Source of the DNA: Marinobacter sediminum
GTDB lineage: Bacteria; Pseudomonadota; Gammaproteobacteria; Pseudomonadales; Oleiphilaceae
Reading direction: 5' to 3'
Assembly (NCBI RefSeq): GCF_016820575.1
Contig: NZ_JAEMQH010000002.1
Span: 62,001-126,000 of the forward strand
Length of the DNA stretch: 64,000 bases
The notes under the pieces were generated by a model. It was not told the DNA's origin. It ran no database searches and was given only the letters and a program-made list of their open reading frames with translations. This document shows positions 1-8,719 of the stretch, piece after piece. The translations under genes and the position numbers were made by a program. How positions within the stretch are numbered: position 1 is the first letter of the stretch; every line of letters begins with the position of its first letter.

Positions 1-941
1 TTTTTCACCTTTAGACTACGGGCACGTTCGGCCAGCTGGGGGATGATCTTGTCGGCCACGTCTCCGACCAGCACGGCTACGCTGATGGCCATGCAGCGTT
101 CGCCCGCGCTGCCGTAACCGGCACCAATGAGGGCGTCCACGGCCTTGTCCAGATCCGCGTCGGGCATGACCACCATGTGGTTTTTGGCACCGCCCAATGC
201 CTGAATGCGCTTGCCGTGGCGGGCGCCGTTTTCGTAGATCAGGTTGGCAATCGGCGTGGAGCCGACAAAGCTCAGGGCCATGACATCCGGATGCTCAATC
301 AATGCTTCCACTGCGCCCTTGTCGCCCTGGATCACGTTAAACACGCCGTCGGGCAGGCCGGCCCGCTTGAGCAGGTCGGCGACCATCAGTGAGGCGCTGG
401 GATCGATGGGGCTGGGCTTGAGTACGAAGGTGTTGCCGGCGGCGATCGCCACCGGGAACATCCACATCGGCACCATCACCGGGAAGTTGAAGGGTGTGAT
501 GCCGGCTACAACGCCCAGAGGCTGGCGCATGGTCCAGTTGTCGATACCGGTGCTGACCTGGTCGGTGTAATCGCCTTTAAGAAGCTGCGGAATGCCGCAG
601 GCGAATTCGACGATGTCGATGCCGCGGGCCACTTCGCCCTGGGCATCGGTAAAGACCTTTCCGTGCTCGCGGGTGATGGCTTCGGCCAGTGCGTCCTTGT
701 GCTGATTGAGCAATTCGAGAAATCTGAACATGACCCGGGCACGGCGAATCGGCGGGGTGTCGGCCCAGCTTGGAAACGCCGCAGAAGCGGCTGCTACGGC
801 CTGATCGACGTCGTCACGGTTGGCGAGAACAACCTGGCCGGAAACCTGTCCGGTTGCCGGGTTGAACACATCCTGTTGGTGGCCGGAGCTGCCGTCTGAA
901 ATTTGCCCATTGATATAATGCTGGATCGTTGGATTGCTCAT
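1..941 (-). CDS. mmsA: Methylmalonate-semialdehyde dehydrogenase (CoA-acylating), 3' part missing
   Basis: The gene runs off the left edge, so only the N-terminal 313 codons are present out of about 500 in the family. This aldehyde dehydrogenase converts methylmalonate semialdehyde (valine catabolism) or malonate semialdehyde to propionyl-CoA or acetyl-CoA in the cytoplasm. The sequence shows the N-terminal [13 protein letters not shown], the [11 protein letters not shown] block, the SFVGSTPIA cofactor-binding motif, LGGAKNH and the catalytic GERCM motif with Cys about residue 283. GERC with LGGAKNH is typical of MmsA rather than generic aldehyde dehydrogenases. The ATG at 941 has a GGGG ribosome-binding site. 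It is divergent from a LysR gene that probably regulates it. Confidence 0.93.
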   Translation of the reverse strand, partial: MSNPTIQHYINGQISDGSSGHQQDVFNPATGQVSGQVVLANRDDVDQAVAAASAAFPSWADTPPIRRARVMFRFLELLNQHKDALAEAITREHGKVFTDAQGEVARGIDIVEFACGIPQLLKGDYTDQVSTGIDNWTMRQPLGVVAGITPFNFPVMVPMWMFPVAIAAGNTFVLKPSPIDPSASLMVADLLKRAGLPDGVFNVIQGDKGAVEALIEHPDVMALSFVGSTPIANLIYENGARHGKRIQALGGAKNHMVVMPDADLDKAVDALIGAGYGSAGERCMAISVAVLVGDVADKIIPQLAERARSLKVK

Positions 942-1088
942 GCTAGCCCCTTTGATGTGTGCGTATGGCTTTGCTGGATGCCGGTTCAGAAGCCTTGAAT
1001 GCCGGCTCTGACAAGTTTTGTGCAAGAACTGATCAGGTAATTTACGGTGGCTTTGGGGGTTGGGGCAATTGAAACTTTCTAAAGCATG

Positions 1089-1107
1089 ATATAAGTAAGT
1101 CTTATAT
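1089..1107. promoter_or_regulatory. LysR-type operator (T-N11-A palindrome)
   Basis: Perfect inverted repeat ATATAAG (1089-1095), spacer TAAGT, CTTATAT (1101-1107). It fits the LysR-family T-N11-A rule and sits 22 bp upstream of the LysR start codon at 1130, in the region between that gene and divergent mmsA. This is the position expected for autoregulation plus control of the divergent gene. The match is visible; the function is inferred. Confidence 0.6.
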
Positions 1108-1129
1108 TGCGATCTGTTGAGGAGGGGGT

Positions 1130-2092
1130 ATGCAACACCTGCAAGGGTTGCGAGCGTTTGTGGCGGTAGCCCGCGAGGGCAGTGTGTCCAGAGCGGCGGT
1201 TCGCCTGCACCTGACTCAGCCGGCGGTGAGTTTGAAATTGAAGCAGTTGCAGGATGATCTGGACCTGAAACTGTTCCGGCGCAAACCCCAGGGACTGGTG
1301 CTCACCGCTGATGGCCAGAATTTGCTGCCGGTGGCGGAAAAGGCCCTGGCCGGGCTGGCCGCGTTTGAACAGAGTGCCCGTGCCCTGCACAGCACGGTGC
1401 GGGGGCGGCTCAAGATTGGCACCATCGTGGATCCGGAATTCATCCGGCTCGGAGCTTTTCTGCATCGGCTGGTGGCCCGGGCACCGCAGCTTGAAACCGA
1501 GCTGCACCAGGGGATGAGCGGCCGGGTACTGGAGCAGGTGCGCAATGGCCATCTCGATGTCGGCTACTTCCTGGCCCCGCCGGGCGCAGGTCCGGCTGTG
1601 CCCGAGCTGATGCACCGGGAACTGACCCGGTTTGATTACCACGTGATTGCCCCGGCTGGCTGGGCTGCACGGATTTCTGACACGCGCTGGTCCAGCATGG
1701 CGGCGCTGCCCTGGATCGTGACGCCGGAGGATTCGGTACACAACCGATTGCTGGCCAGTGTCATGGAGCCGCAGGGGCTGGCGCCCCAAGGCGTGGCTCA
1801 GGTGGATCAGGAGGCCTGCATGCTCGACCTGGTTCGGGCCGGGGTAGGGCTCAGCCTGGCCCGCGATGCCCTGGCCATGGCCGAGCGTCAGGAACGGGGC
1901 CTGGTGGTTGCGGAAGGGGTGCGCATACCCTGCGCCCTCAGCTTTATCTGGCGCAGGGACCGCGAGCATGAACCGGTCATCGTCGAGGCCCTGGAGGCAT
2001 TGGCCGGGGTCTGGCTGCTCGAGGGCCTCGGCTCGGCGGGTCTAGCCGAGCGTGGCATCCAGAAACATCATGATCACAAAACCGACCAGTAG
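1130..2092 (+). CDS. LysR-family transcriptional regulator, probable regulator of mmsA
   Basis: A 320-residue LysR-type regulator. The N-terminal winged helix-turn-helix spans about residues 4-62 ([18 protein letters not shown], then [14 protein letters not shown]), followed by a periplasmic-binding-protein-like effector domain. The start at 1130 follows a strong GGAGG (1121-1125). It is divergent from mmsA with a T-N11-A palindrome between, so control of semialdehyde dehydrogenase expression by a valine- or malonate-pathway metabolite is the likely role; the effector cannot be read from sequence. Its last 51 bp overlap the 3' end of the convergent ZIP gene, and the C-terminal tail ([12 protein letters not shown]) is therefore encoded inside that gene. 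Confidence 0.9.
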   Translation: MQHLQGLRAFVAVAREGSVSRAAVRLHLTQPAVSLKLKQLQDDLDLKLFRRKPQGLVLTADGQNLLPVAEKALAGLAAFEQSARALHSTVRGRLKIGTIVDPEFIRLGAFLHRLVARAPQLETELHQGMSGRVLEQVRNGHLDVGYFLAPPGAGPAVPELMHRELTRFDYHVIAPAGWAARISDTRWSSMAALPWIVTPEDSVHNRLLASVMEPQGLAPQGVAQVDQEACMLDLVRAGVGLSLARDALAMAERQERGLVVAEGVRIPCALSFIWRRDREHEPVIVEALEALAGVWLLEGLGSAGLAERGIQKHHDHKTDQ

Positions 2093-2827
2093 CGAGAAAG
2101 TAGCCAGGGTTTTGTAAGAGTTCCGGTGGGTTTCCGGAATGATCTCGTTGCTAATGATGAACAGCATGGCACCGGCGGCAAAACCCAGAGTCCAGGGCAT
2201 GATCGGCTCGGCCAGCCACACCAGTGCCGCTCCGAAAAGACCGCCAATCGGCTCGGCCAGCCCGGTGAGCAGGGCAATACCAAAGGCTTTCACCCGGGAG
2301 TAGTTGATCGCCAGCAGCGAAAAGGCCACCGCCAGACCCTCCGGAATATTCTGGATGCCGATCCCGGTTGCCAGAACATAACCGTTGCTGACATCGCCGC
2401 CGGCAAAACCAACGCCGACCGCCATGCCCTCGGGGAAGTTGTGCAGGGTGATGGCAATGATGAAGAGCCAGATCCGCCGAATGTGTGCGGTATTAGGGCC
2501 TTCGCGGCCCAGGCCAAAGTGCTCGTGGGGCAGCTTCTGGTGAATAAGGTAAAGTGCGCCCGCACCAGACAGCACCCCGAAAATGACGATCAGGGCCGCG
2601 CCGCTGGTCGTGCCAACCAGAGACTCACCGTATTCCAGGCCCGGAAGCAGCAATGAAAAGAACGAAGCGGCGAGCATCACCCCCGCAGCGGCCGCCAGCA
2701 TGCTGTCCTGCAGCCGCTCGGTCAGGGTCTTCAGGAAAAATACCGCCAGGGCGCCCACGCCGCTGGCCAAACCGGCCAGCAGGCTCGCTAATGCGCCCAA
2801 CCAGACAATGCTGATGTCGGTGGTCAT
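2042..2827 (-). CDS. ZIP-family divalent metal transporter
   Basis: A 261-residue inner-membrane protein of the ZIP (ZupT/GufA-like) family, importing zinc or other divalent metals. About eight hydrophobic segments are visible. The signature helices carry HNFPEGMAVG and NIPEGLAVA, followed by a GLAEPIGG helix, which form the metal pathway in this family. The variable loop (about residues 95-115, HQKLPHEHFGLG) is short with two histidines. The 3' end overlaps the convergent LysR gene by 51 bp. Its start lies just after the terminator of the reductase gene, so it probably has its own promoter between the two. Metal specificity is not predictable here. Confidence 0.9.
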   Translation of the reverse strand: MTTDISIVWLGALASLLAGLASGVGALAVFFLKTLTERLQDSMLAAAAGVMLAASFFSLLLPGLEYGESLVGTTSGAALIVIFGVLSGAGALYLIHQKLPHEHFGLGREGPNTAHIRRIWLFIIAITLHNFPEGMAVGVGFAGGDVSNGYVLATGIGIQNIPEGLAVAFSLLAINYSRVKAFGIALLTGLAEPIGGLFGAALVWLAEPIMPWTLGFAAGAMLFIISNEIIPETHRNSYKTLATFSLLVGFVIMMFLDATLG

Positions 2828-2838
2828 TTACTTTCCCT

Positions 2839-2879
2839 ATTAAACAAAGAAAACCCCCGGAGCTTACACTCCGGAGGTT
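2839..2879 (-). terminator. Rho-independent terminator of the reductase gene
   Basis: On the minus strand an 11-bp stem (AACCTCCGGAG pairing with CTCCGGGGGTT, one G-U pair) is followed by TTTTCTTTGTTT. It lies 21 bp past the stop of the flavin reductase gene and directly before the ZIP start. Confidence 0.85.
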
Positions 2880-2900
2880 GATTTATCACAGGACTGCGGG

Positions 2901-4001
2901 TCAGGCAGCCTGCTTACGCCGCCACGCCAGCTCGTTCTCGATGGTGGCCTTGGGCTGCAGCATGGCAAAGTCGATGTCCTCGATCTCTTTGCCATCGATC
3001 AGGCGCTGCACGAAGTCCGGATTGGCCAGCGCTTTCTTGCCCACCGCCAGCAACGTTCCCGGGTAAGCGGCTGCACGGTCCTGATAGTTGGTTTCGTCAA
3101 TACCGCCGTTGATGATCAGCTCAATGCCATCGACACCAGCGACCACGTCAGCCAGCGACTTATCACCCTCGACAAACGGCGCCCGGTGGACGTCACCGTC
3201 GGTGGTATGGATAAAGTCAGCACCGGCGTCCCGGACTGCCTCGGTAATCTGGCGGAAACCGGCTTCGCCTTCAGGCAACTGATAATCTGGATCGGTTACC
3301 GCGACCTGCGACAGGCGAATGCCTACTGCAAAGTCGTCACCGACCGCTGCTCGTACTGCTTTGATGGTTTCCACCACCATGCGCAGACGATTCTCCAGGC
3401 TGCCACCGTAGGAGTCCTCGCGACGGTTAAAGTGGGTGCTCAGGAACTGGTTCAGCAGGTAGCCGTTGGCTCCGTGCAGTTCGACACCGTCGAAACCGGC
3501 GGTTTTAGCGTTTACCGCGGTCTTAACGAAACCGCCGATCGCGAATTGGATGTCGGCCTCGGTCATCGCTTGCGGGGTTTGCCACTCAGACTGGTCGCCG
3601 TAAAAGCCAAGGGGTGCGCCTTTCGGCTGCACAGCACTGGGCGCCAGCGGCTGATCGGTGTAGTGGTTGGCCTGGAACTGGGCACCAGCGTGCATAAGCT
3701 GGGCAATGACCTTGCTGCCCGCTGCGTGGATACGATCGACGATGGTTTTCCACCCTTCAATGTGCGCGTCGTTAATCAGGCCGGGCTGATTGGCGTAACC
3801 CTGGCTGGCACGGTCATCGGTGTAGGTGCCTTCGGTAATCAACAGGCCAAATCCGCCCTTGGCGTAAGCTTCGTAGTGGTCAGCCATCAACTCGTTGGGG
3901 GTGCCGTCGGCCTCGGCGCTGGTCCGGGTCATGGGCGCAAGCGCAAAGCGATTGGCCATGGTCAGGTTGGTAAATCGGGTCTTCTGCATCACGTCGGTCA
4001 T
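2901..4001 (-). CDS. Old Yellow Enzyme family alkene reductase (NADH:flavin oxidoreductase)
   Basis: A 366-residue FMN-dependent TIM-barrel enzyme of the OYE/NemA class, which reduces activated C=C bonds of electrophiles such as enones or nitro compounds with NAD(P)H. It shows the N-terminal NRFALAPMTRTSA, the VELHGANGYLLNQFLS motif with the substrate-binding His/Asn pair, the SYGGSLENRLR phosphate-binding loop and IINGGI near the C-terminus. The start at 4001 (MTDVMQ) was chosen because GGGAGG lies 7 bp upstream; an upstream in-frame codon at 4025 lacks such a site. It appears monocistronic, with its own terminator. Confidence 0.92.
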   Translation of the reverse strand: MTDVMQKTRFTNLTMANRFALAPMTRTSAEADGTPNELMADHYEAYAKGGFGLLITEGTYTDDRASQGYANQPGLINDAHIEGWKTIVDRIHAAGSKVIAQLMHAGAQFQANHYTDQPLAPSAVQPKGAPLGFYGDQSEWQTPQAMTEADIQFAIGGFVKTAVNAKTAGFDGVELHGANGYLLNQFLSTHFNRREDSYGGSLENRLRMVVETIKAVRAAVGDDFAVGIRLSQVAVTDPDYQLPEGEAGFRQITEAVRDAGADFIHTTDGDVHRAPFVEGDKSLADVVAGVDGIELIINGGIDETNYQDRAAAYPGTLLAVGKKALANPDFVQRLIDGKEIEDIDFAMLQPKATIENELAWRRKQAA

Positions 4002-4129
4002 GTAGTTCCTCCCATTCCTGATCAAGTGTTGAAGTACGAAGGATCGACGTTTGTAGTTCAGCTTGAAAGCGGAGAGTTCCGAAGGAGCCGGTCAGATTAT
4101 TTGAACCAGAAGGGGAAAACGCCTTCGGA

Positions 4130-4402
4130 TCAACGGTCAGAATGCCCCAGTGAGCGCTCGGGATCGATTTCGTCCCGGACCAGCTGCTTCAGCTTGGTGA
4201 TTTCGGGGAAGCCCTGTTGCTCCTTGCGAGACCAGATACGTTTTTCATTCACCCACACTTCGAAGATGCCACCAGTGCCCGGGTGCAGGGTCAGTTCATC
4301 CAGCTCGCCTTCAAAGGTGGTGAGCAGTTCCTGCGCCATCCAGGCTGAGCGTAGCAGCCAGCGGCAACCGGTGCAGTAGTGTATGTCGACGCGGTTGGTC
4401 AT
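4130..4402 (-). CDS. SelT/SelW/SelH (Rdx) family thioredoxin-fold protein
   Basis: A 90-residue Rdx-family protein: a small thioredoxin-like fold with a CxxC redox motif near the N-terminus (VDIHYCTGCRWLLR, Cys about residues 9 and 12). The conserved GTGGIFEVWVNE segment of the family follows. Cysteine replaces the selenocysteine of animal SelW proteins. The role is generally described as thiol redox; the bacterial substrate is unknown. It stands alone between the flavin reductase and a lipoprotein gene, all on the minus strand with spacers of 58-128 bp. Confidence 0.88.
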   Translation of the reverse strand: MTNRVDIHYCTGCRWLLRSAWMAQELLTTFEGELDELTLHPGTGGIFEVWVNEKRIWSRKEQQGFPEITKLKQLVRDEIDPERSLGHSDR

Positions 4403-4460
4403 GGATGGGAACTCCTGATGTTAGGGCGCTGGTTGGCACCGGGGTGCGCGTACCGACGTT

Positions 4461-4913
4461 TCAGTCGGTTTTGTAGGTCGGGTAGGTGGAGCGCGACAGT
4501 GTCGGCTCGCAGCCGACCACATCCCGGGCCTGCTTGTGGGCATGAAGATACCAGCGCTCCCCTGGTTTGGAAAAGGTCTGTGGGGTGATCGTGAATTCAA
4601 CCGTTTCCATGGTCTGGGGGATCGGCGAGCCGTCGGCATGGCGATAAACACAACTGGTCTCCAGCATCAGCGGGGTCGCAACTGGCAGTTCGATGAAACC
4701 CTCCCTGGTGACCGCTGGCGCCGTGCCGGCCACCGAGACCACCTTCAGGCAGGGGCCATAGTGGTTCTTTTCCAGATCCTCCAGGTATTCGCTCAAACAA
4801 TGCTGGGCACTCAGAAAAACGGTGTTGCGCCCTGCGTGCTCCGGTGAATCGGAAACCGATTGGCATCCGGACACGATCAACATTGACGTCAGAGAAGCGA
4901 TGGTGCGATTCAT
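4461..4913 (-). CDS. Small lipoprotein of unknown function
   Basis: A 150-residue protein with a short N-terminal hydrophobic stretch ending in a lipobox (MLIVSGC, Cys about residue 17), so it is probably a lipid-anchored periplasmic or outer-membrane protein. Four further cysteines in the mature part could form disulfides. I recognise no family. The start at 4913 has AAGGAG upstream and lies 13 bp after the stop of the L,D-transpeptidase gene on the same strand, so the two are probably cotranscribed and this may be an envelope accessory protein; that role is inference from position only. Confidence 0.8.
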   Translation of the reverse strand: MNRTIASLTSMLIVSGCQSVSDSPEHAGRNTVFLSAQHCLSEYLEDLEKNHYGPCLKVVSVAGTAPAVTREGFIELPVATPLMLETSCVYRHADGSPIPQTMETVEFTITPQTFSKPGERWYLHAHKQARDVVGCEPTLSRSTYPTYKTD

Positions 4914-4926
4914 GGTTGCTCCTTAT

Positions 4927-6624
4927 TCACTGTCCCCCGGTTGTCTGGTGAGATACCGACACTGGTGTCATCCGTTGGGCGTTTCCTGATGGAGTCTCTC
5001 GCAGGCGCGCCAACAGGCGGCTATCTCGATTATAGATGTCATTCCGGAACTGGAGCCGGTCTTTGTCGTCGACCCAGGCGGTCCAATACTGAAGGTATAC
5101 CGGCACGGGGGCCGGCAGCGTGATGGTTTTTGGTTCCGCCGAATCTACTGCTGCGCGGATGCGATCCCGATCCCATTTCGGGTCGCCCGACAATAGCTTT
5201 TCTGCCAGGACAAACGGTTGCTCTACCCGAATGCAACCCGAACTGAAGGATCGGTCAACCCGGCCGAACAGGCCCTGTGACGGGGTGTCGTGCAGATACA
5301 CATCGTACTGGTTCGGGAACATGAACTTGATCTGGCCAAGTGCGTTTTGTGGCCCCGGATCCTGCACCAGCTGGTATGGGAAATTGTCTTTGGACAGGGC
5401 TGTCCAGTCTACGGTGGCTGGATCAATGCGCTGGCGATCGGCACCCCAGCCCCGAAAAACCTGCATGTTCAGACGTTGCAGGTAGTCAGGGTTGCGGATG
5501 ATCTGCGGCAACTGGTCCTCGATCATGAGCTTGCGGGGCACGGTCCAGGTCGGGTTGACGACCAGGTAGCGGATGCGATCGCTAAACACCGGGGTCTGCC
5601 GAAACGGCTGGCCAACAATCACCCGCTGGCGGAGCAATTCGGTGCCCTTATCGATCAATTTCAATTCATAGCCGGCGATGTTAACCAGAACAAAGCGCTC
5701 CCCCAGGGTTTCGGGAAGCCAGCGCCAGCGCTCCAGGGTGGCGTCGATCTGACGCACCCGTTCGATCGGCAGCATGTTGATGGCAACGAGGGTCCCCCGG
5801 CCGATGATGCCGTCCGGCTCAAGCCCATGACGGGCCTGGAACGCCGGCACAGCGGCCTCAAGCGGCCCACCGTAGAGGCTCAGGTCCGTGAAAGTCGTTG
5901 CCCCCTCAGGCTCGGACAGGTCGCCGAGGGCGGTCAAGCGGCGTCGTATCTCAATCAGACGGTCGTCCCGGTCACCTGGCCGTATGGCTGGCCCGGCGGC
6001 AACGGGCAGCCAGGGCTGGCCCAGCAATGTGATCAGGTTCTGACGGGCCTGCACCAGCTTATGGTAGTCGGCGTGGGTGGGCCGCAGCGAGTCCACAGCC
6101 GCGCTGATGTCGCCGCTCGCAAGTGCGGTCGCTAGCACCTTGCCCATGTCCCGTTGCCGTCGGTTGGCCGTCCATTCGGCGTGAATGGTGTGCGGATTAA
6201 CCTTGCCCTCAAGCAAGTGCGAGCCGAGCATCAGGAAGGCGTCGGAAAACAGCAAATCCAGGTCAGCCTGCAGATCCGGCGACAGCTCCTGTAATGGGCG
6301 GCCCGACAACTCCGCCAGAATATCGGCATGGTAATCCCTCGGATCCAGGCCATCCCGACTGGCTGATTCAATGGCTGCAAGCAGTTGGCTGCGCTGGTCC
6401 GGGGAGTGCCAGGCGGGTTTGAAGCCATTGGCCGTATAAAAGCCAGACAGGGCGCCCCGGGCCATCAGGCGATCGCCGAGCACTTCTACCTTAAATCCGG
6501 CATTGAGCGCCTCAATGCGCGCGACTATCGCCTCGTTAGCGACAGCGAGTGGCGAAAACCACGAAGAAACAGCAACAACAAAGGCCAGCACGATGGCGTT
6601 GGCGGCGGTTTTCGGTTTGGGCAT
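4927..6624 (-). CDS. Murein L,D-transpeptidase (LdtD/YcbB-like)
   Basis: A 565-residue periplasmic enzyme that makes 3-3 peptidoglycan cross-links. A signal peptide (about residues 1-32, ending LAVANEA) is followed by an YcbB scaffold domain, a peptidoglycan-binding domain around FQARHGLEPDGIIGRGTL, and the YkuD catalytic domain. The catalytic motif is visible: HDTPSQGLF, then SSGCIRVEQP with Cys about residue 464. Length and domain order match LdtD. The start at 6624 (MPKPKT) follows CCGGAGAG; an upstream in-frame start would place non-signal sequence before the signal peptide. A small lipoprotein gene follows 13 bp downstream. Confidence 0.92.
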   Translation of the reverse strand: MPKPKTAANAIVLAFVVAVSSWFSPLAVANEAIVARIEALNAGFKVEVLGDRLMARGALSGFYTANGFKPAWHSPDQRSQLLAAIESASRDGLDPRDYHADILAELSGRPLQELSPDLQADLDLLFSDAFLMLGSHLLEGKVNPHTIHAEWTANRRQRDMGKVLATALASGDISAAVDSLRPTHADYHKLVQARQNLITLLGQPWLPVAAGPAIRPGDRDDRLIEIRRRLTALGDLSEPEGATTFTDLSLYGGPLEAAVPAFQARHGLEPDGIIGRGTLVAINMLPIERVRQIDATLERWRWLPETLGERFVLVNIAGYELKLIDKGTELLRQRVIVGQPFRQTPVFSDRIRYLVVNPTWTVPRKLMIEDQLPQIIRNPDYLQRLNMQVFRGWGADRQRIDPATVDWTALSKDNFPYQLVQDPGPQNALGQIKFMFPNQYDVYLHDTPSQGLFGRVDRSFSSGCIRVEQPFVLAEKLLSGDPKWDRDRIRAAVDSAEPKTITLPAPVPVYLQYWTAWVDDKDRLQFRNDIYNRDSRLLARLRETPSGNAQRMTPVSVSHQTTGGQ

Positions 6625-6686
6625 TGTGCTCTCCGGTTCATCCCTGAACTGCATAAGACGGCTGTAAATGAATTGTTTGTTGGACG

Positions 6687-7748
6687 TTACCAAAGCCCCA
6701 TTTGTTCCCCCGCTGGCCGGCGGAACAGGTCGTTTCGCAAGGGCTCAGCCTGGTGAAGATTCAGCCCGAGCCGTTTTGCTTTCATGGAAAAGCGTTGGCG
6801 GATCAGGTCGGCGTAAGGGCCGGTGCCGGTCATTCGGCGCCCAAAGCGGGAATCGTAGCTCTTACCGCCCCGTAAATCACGGATTCGATTCATAACGTGT
6901 TGGGCTCGTTGTGGAAAATGCCGATGTAGCCAGTCCTGGAACAGCTCATCGAGTTCCAGGGGCAGACGCAGCATGATCCAGCTGGCGCGGGTTGCGCCTG
7001 CCGAGGCAGCAGCCTCGAGAATGGCCTCGATTTCCTGATCGTTGATAAAGGGAATGACCGGGCCAAGGATGATTCCGGTCGGAATACCGGCGCTGGAGAG
7101 ATGCTCGATCATCTTGAGCCGGGTGGCCGGTGCCGCTGTACGGGGCTCCATGCGGCGTTTCAGGTCATTGCTCAGAGTGGCCAGGCTGATGCGCACGGAA
7201 CACAGGCCCTGCCTGGCCAGTTCGGTCAACAGGTCCAGGTCCCGGAGGATCAGGGCGCCTTTGGTAATAATGGACACCGGGTGGCGGTACTCAAGCATCA
7301 CTTCCAACAGCTCGCGGGTGATGCGTCGTTCCCGCTCCAGCGGCTGGTAGGCGTCCGTATTCACCCCCAGTGCAATGGGGGAGGGGGTGTAGCCCGGCTT
7401 GTCGAATTCCTCCCGGAGCCGGCGCGCGGCATTGGGTTTGGCGATCAGCCGGGTCTCAAAATCCAGCCCTGGTGACATGTCCCAGTAAGCATGAGTGGGG
7501 CGGGCAAAGCAGTAGATACAGGCGTGCTCGCAGCCGCGGTAGGGGTTGATGGATTGATCAAAGGGTACATCCGGGGAGGTGTTGCGGCTGATGATGGATT
7601 TGACCGACTCGTTGACCACTTCGGTTGCCACCGAATCCGGATTCAGATCGTCCTCGGACGCCTGGTACCAGCCGTCATCCTGATCGCGGTCGGTGACGAT
7701 AGGCTGGAAGCGATTGTGGGGGTTGAGGCCGGTGGCTCGGGTTTTCAT
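6687..7748 (-). CDS. PA0069-family radical SAM protein, SOS-box preceded
   Basis: A 353-residue radical SAM enzyme with the iron-sulfur motif CEHACIYCF (Cx3Cx2C) following INPYRG, typical of the PA0069 (SplB-related) family. The segments PIALGVNTDAYQPLE and SIITKGALILRDLDLL are further family hallmarks. The substrate is unknown; relation to spore photoproduct lyase and DNA-damage control in pseudomonads suggests nucleic-acid repair. A CTGT-N8-ACAG LexA box lies 15-30 bp upstream of the ATG. It is followed 62 bp downstream by the transpeptidase gene on the same strand. Confidence 0.9.
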   Translation of the reverse strand: MKTRATGLNPHNRFQPIVTDRDQDDGWYQASEDDLNPDSVATEVVNESVKSIISRNTSPDVPFDQSINPYRGCEHACIYCFARPTHAYWDMSPGLDFETRLIAKPNAARRLREEFDKPGYTPSPIALGVNTDAYQPLERERRITRELLEVMLEYRHPVSIITKGALILRDLDLLTELARQGLCSVRISLATLSNDLKRRMEPRTAAPATRLKMIEHLSSAGIPTGIILGPVIPFINDQEIEAILEAAASAGATRASWIMLRLPLELDELFQDWLHRHFPQRAQHVMNRIRDLRGGKSYDSRFGRRMTGTGPYADLIRQRFSMKAKRLGLNLHQAEPLRNDLFRRPAGEQMGLW

Positions 7749-7760
7749 GGCATATCCAGA

Positions 7761-7780
7761 TACTGTTCATTTATACAGTT
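7761..7780. promoter_or_regulatory. LexA (SOS) box
   Basis: TACTGTTCATTTATACAGTT contains the exact CTGT-N8-ACAG core (CTGT 7763-7766, ACAG 7775-7778) with flanking TA and an AT-rich spacer, as in the gammaproteobacterial LexA consensus. It sits 13 bp upstream of the radical SAM start codon (7748), where repressor would block that promoter. It is 132 bp from the divergent TauE gene. Confidence 0.8.
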
Positions 7781-7912
7781 ATTGTCATGCTACGCTTGCA
7801 TCCTGGCCGGTGCAAGCTTGCCAAACCGCGTAGCCCTGGCTGGGCTACCGGCGAATCCAGTCCAGGTTGGGTATACTCTGAGCCCGCGCATTCACTCAGC
7901 CTTAAGGACGCT

Positions 7913-8719
7913 ATGTCGGACCTCAGCCTTGTTCAGTATGTTTTGATTGCGATGATCTTTGTCTGGAGTGGTTTCGTTCGTTCCGGACTGGGCTTTGGCG
8001 GGGCGGTACTGTCGCTGCCTTTCCTGTTGTTGGTGCTGGATGAGCCACTGGTGTTTTTGCCAATCATTGCGGTGCACCTGCTGGTGTTCTCTTCATTGAC
8101 CATCTGGCTGAACAATCGCAAGCGGAAGCCTGTTGATCCTTCTGAGTCGGTGACGGAAGCCAAGGCAAGGGGGGCAGCAGAGAGCACCGTAGATTGGCGT
8201 TACCTGTGGCGCATTCTGGGCATCATGATTGTGCCCAAGCTGATTGGTGTGTTTGGCCTGATCACCATGCCCGGCAATGTCCTCAGTGCCATCATTTTTG
8301 TGATTGTGGCGCTGTATTCTGTGTCCTACATCATCAACAAGCCGTTCCGCAGTGGCAGCAAAACGGTGGATGCGGTGTTCCTGATGGTCGGCGGCTACAT
8401 CAGTGGCACCTCGCTGATCGGGGCACCGCTGATCATCGCGGTTGTGGCCCAGCACCTGCCCAAGGAGAAACTGCGGGATACCCTGTTCGCGCTCTGGTTC
8501 ATCCTGGTGCTGATCAAGATGGCCGCGTTTGTGTGGGTTGGGGTAGACCTGCAGTTGATCCACCATCTCTGGCTTCTGCCCTGTGCCGCGGTCGGTCACG
8601 TCATTGGCCTGAAAGTGCACGATCGGATGTTGCGGGCAGAAACGCCGATTTTCTTTCAGGTATTGGGCGCCGTGCTGCTGATCGTCAGCAGCATCGGCAT
8701 GGTCAGCGTGCTGGGTTAA
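7913..8719 (+). CDS. TauE/SafE-family sulfite/anion exporter
   Basis: A 268-residue polytopic inner-membrane protein of the TauE/SafE (DUF81) family, which moves sulfite, sulfoacetate or related organosulfur anions. The sequence has about eight hydrophobic helices in two related halves; FVRSGLGFGGAVLSLPFLLLV near the N-terminus and GYISGTSLIGAPLIIAVVAQHLPKEKLRDTLFA in the second half carry the glycine-rich family motifs. The start at 7913 was chosen for the AAGGA 6 bp upstream; an earlier in-frame ATG at 7787 lacks a site. The last 4 bp overlap the convergent AbiTii gene. Substrate is not predictable. Confidence 0.88.
   Translation: MSDLSLVQYVLIAMIFVWSGFVRSGLGFGGAVLSLPFLLLVLDEPLVFLPIIAVHLLVFSSLTIWLNNRKRKPVDPSESVTEAKARGAAESTVDWRYLWRILGIMIVPKLIGVFGLITMPGNVLSAIIFVIVALYSVSYIINKPFRSGSKTVDAVFLMVGGYISGTSLIGAPLIIAVVAQHLPKEKLRDTLFALWFILVLIKMAAFVWVGVDLQLIHHLWLLPCAAVGHVIGLKVHDRMLRAETPIFFQVLGAVLLIVSSIGMVSVLG

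Noticed and set aside
1079-1969. Long antisense ORF (296 codons) opposite the LysR gene
   Set aside because: It is a GC-rich shadow frame; the LysR frame on the plus strand has full family similarity and a ribosome-binding site.
3186-4379. 397-codon plus-strand ORF opposite the Old Yellow Enzyme gene and Rdx gene
   Set aside because: It runs antisense through two clear genes and has no recognisable domain.
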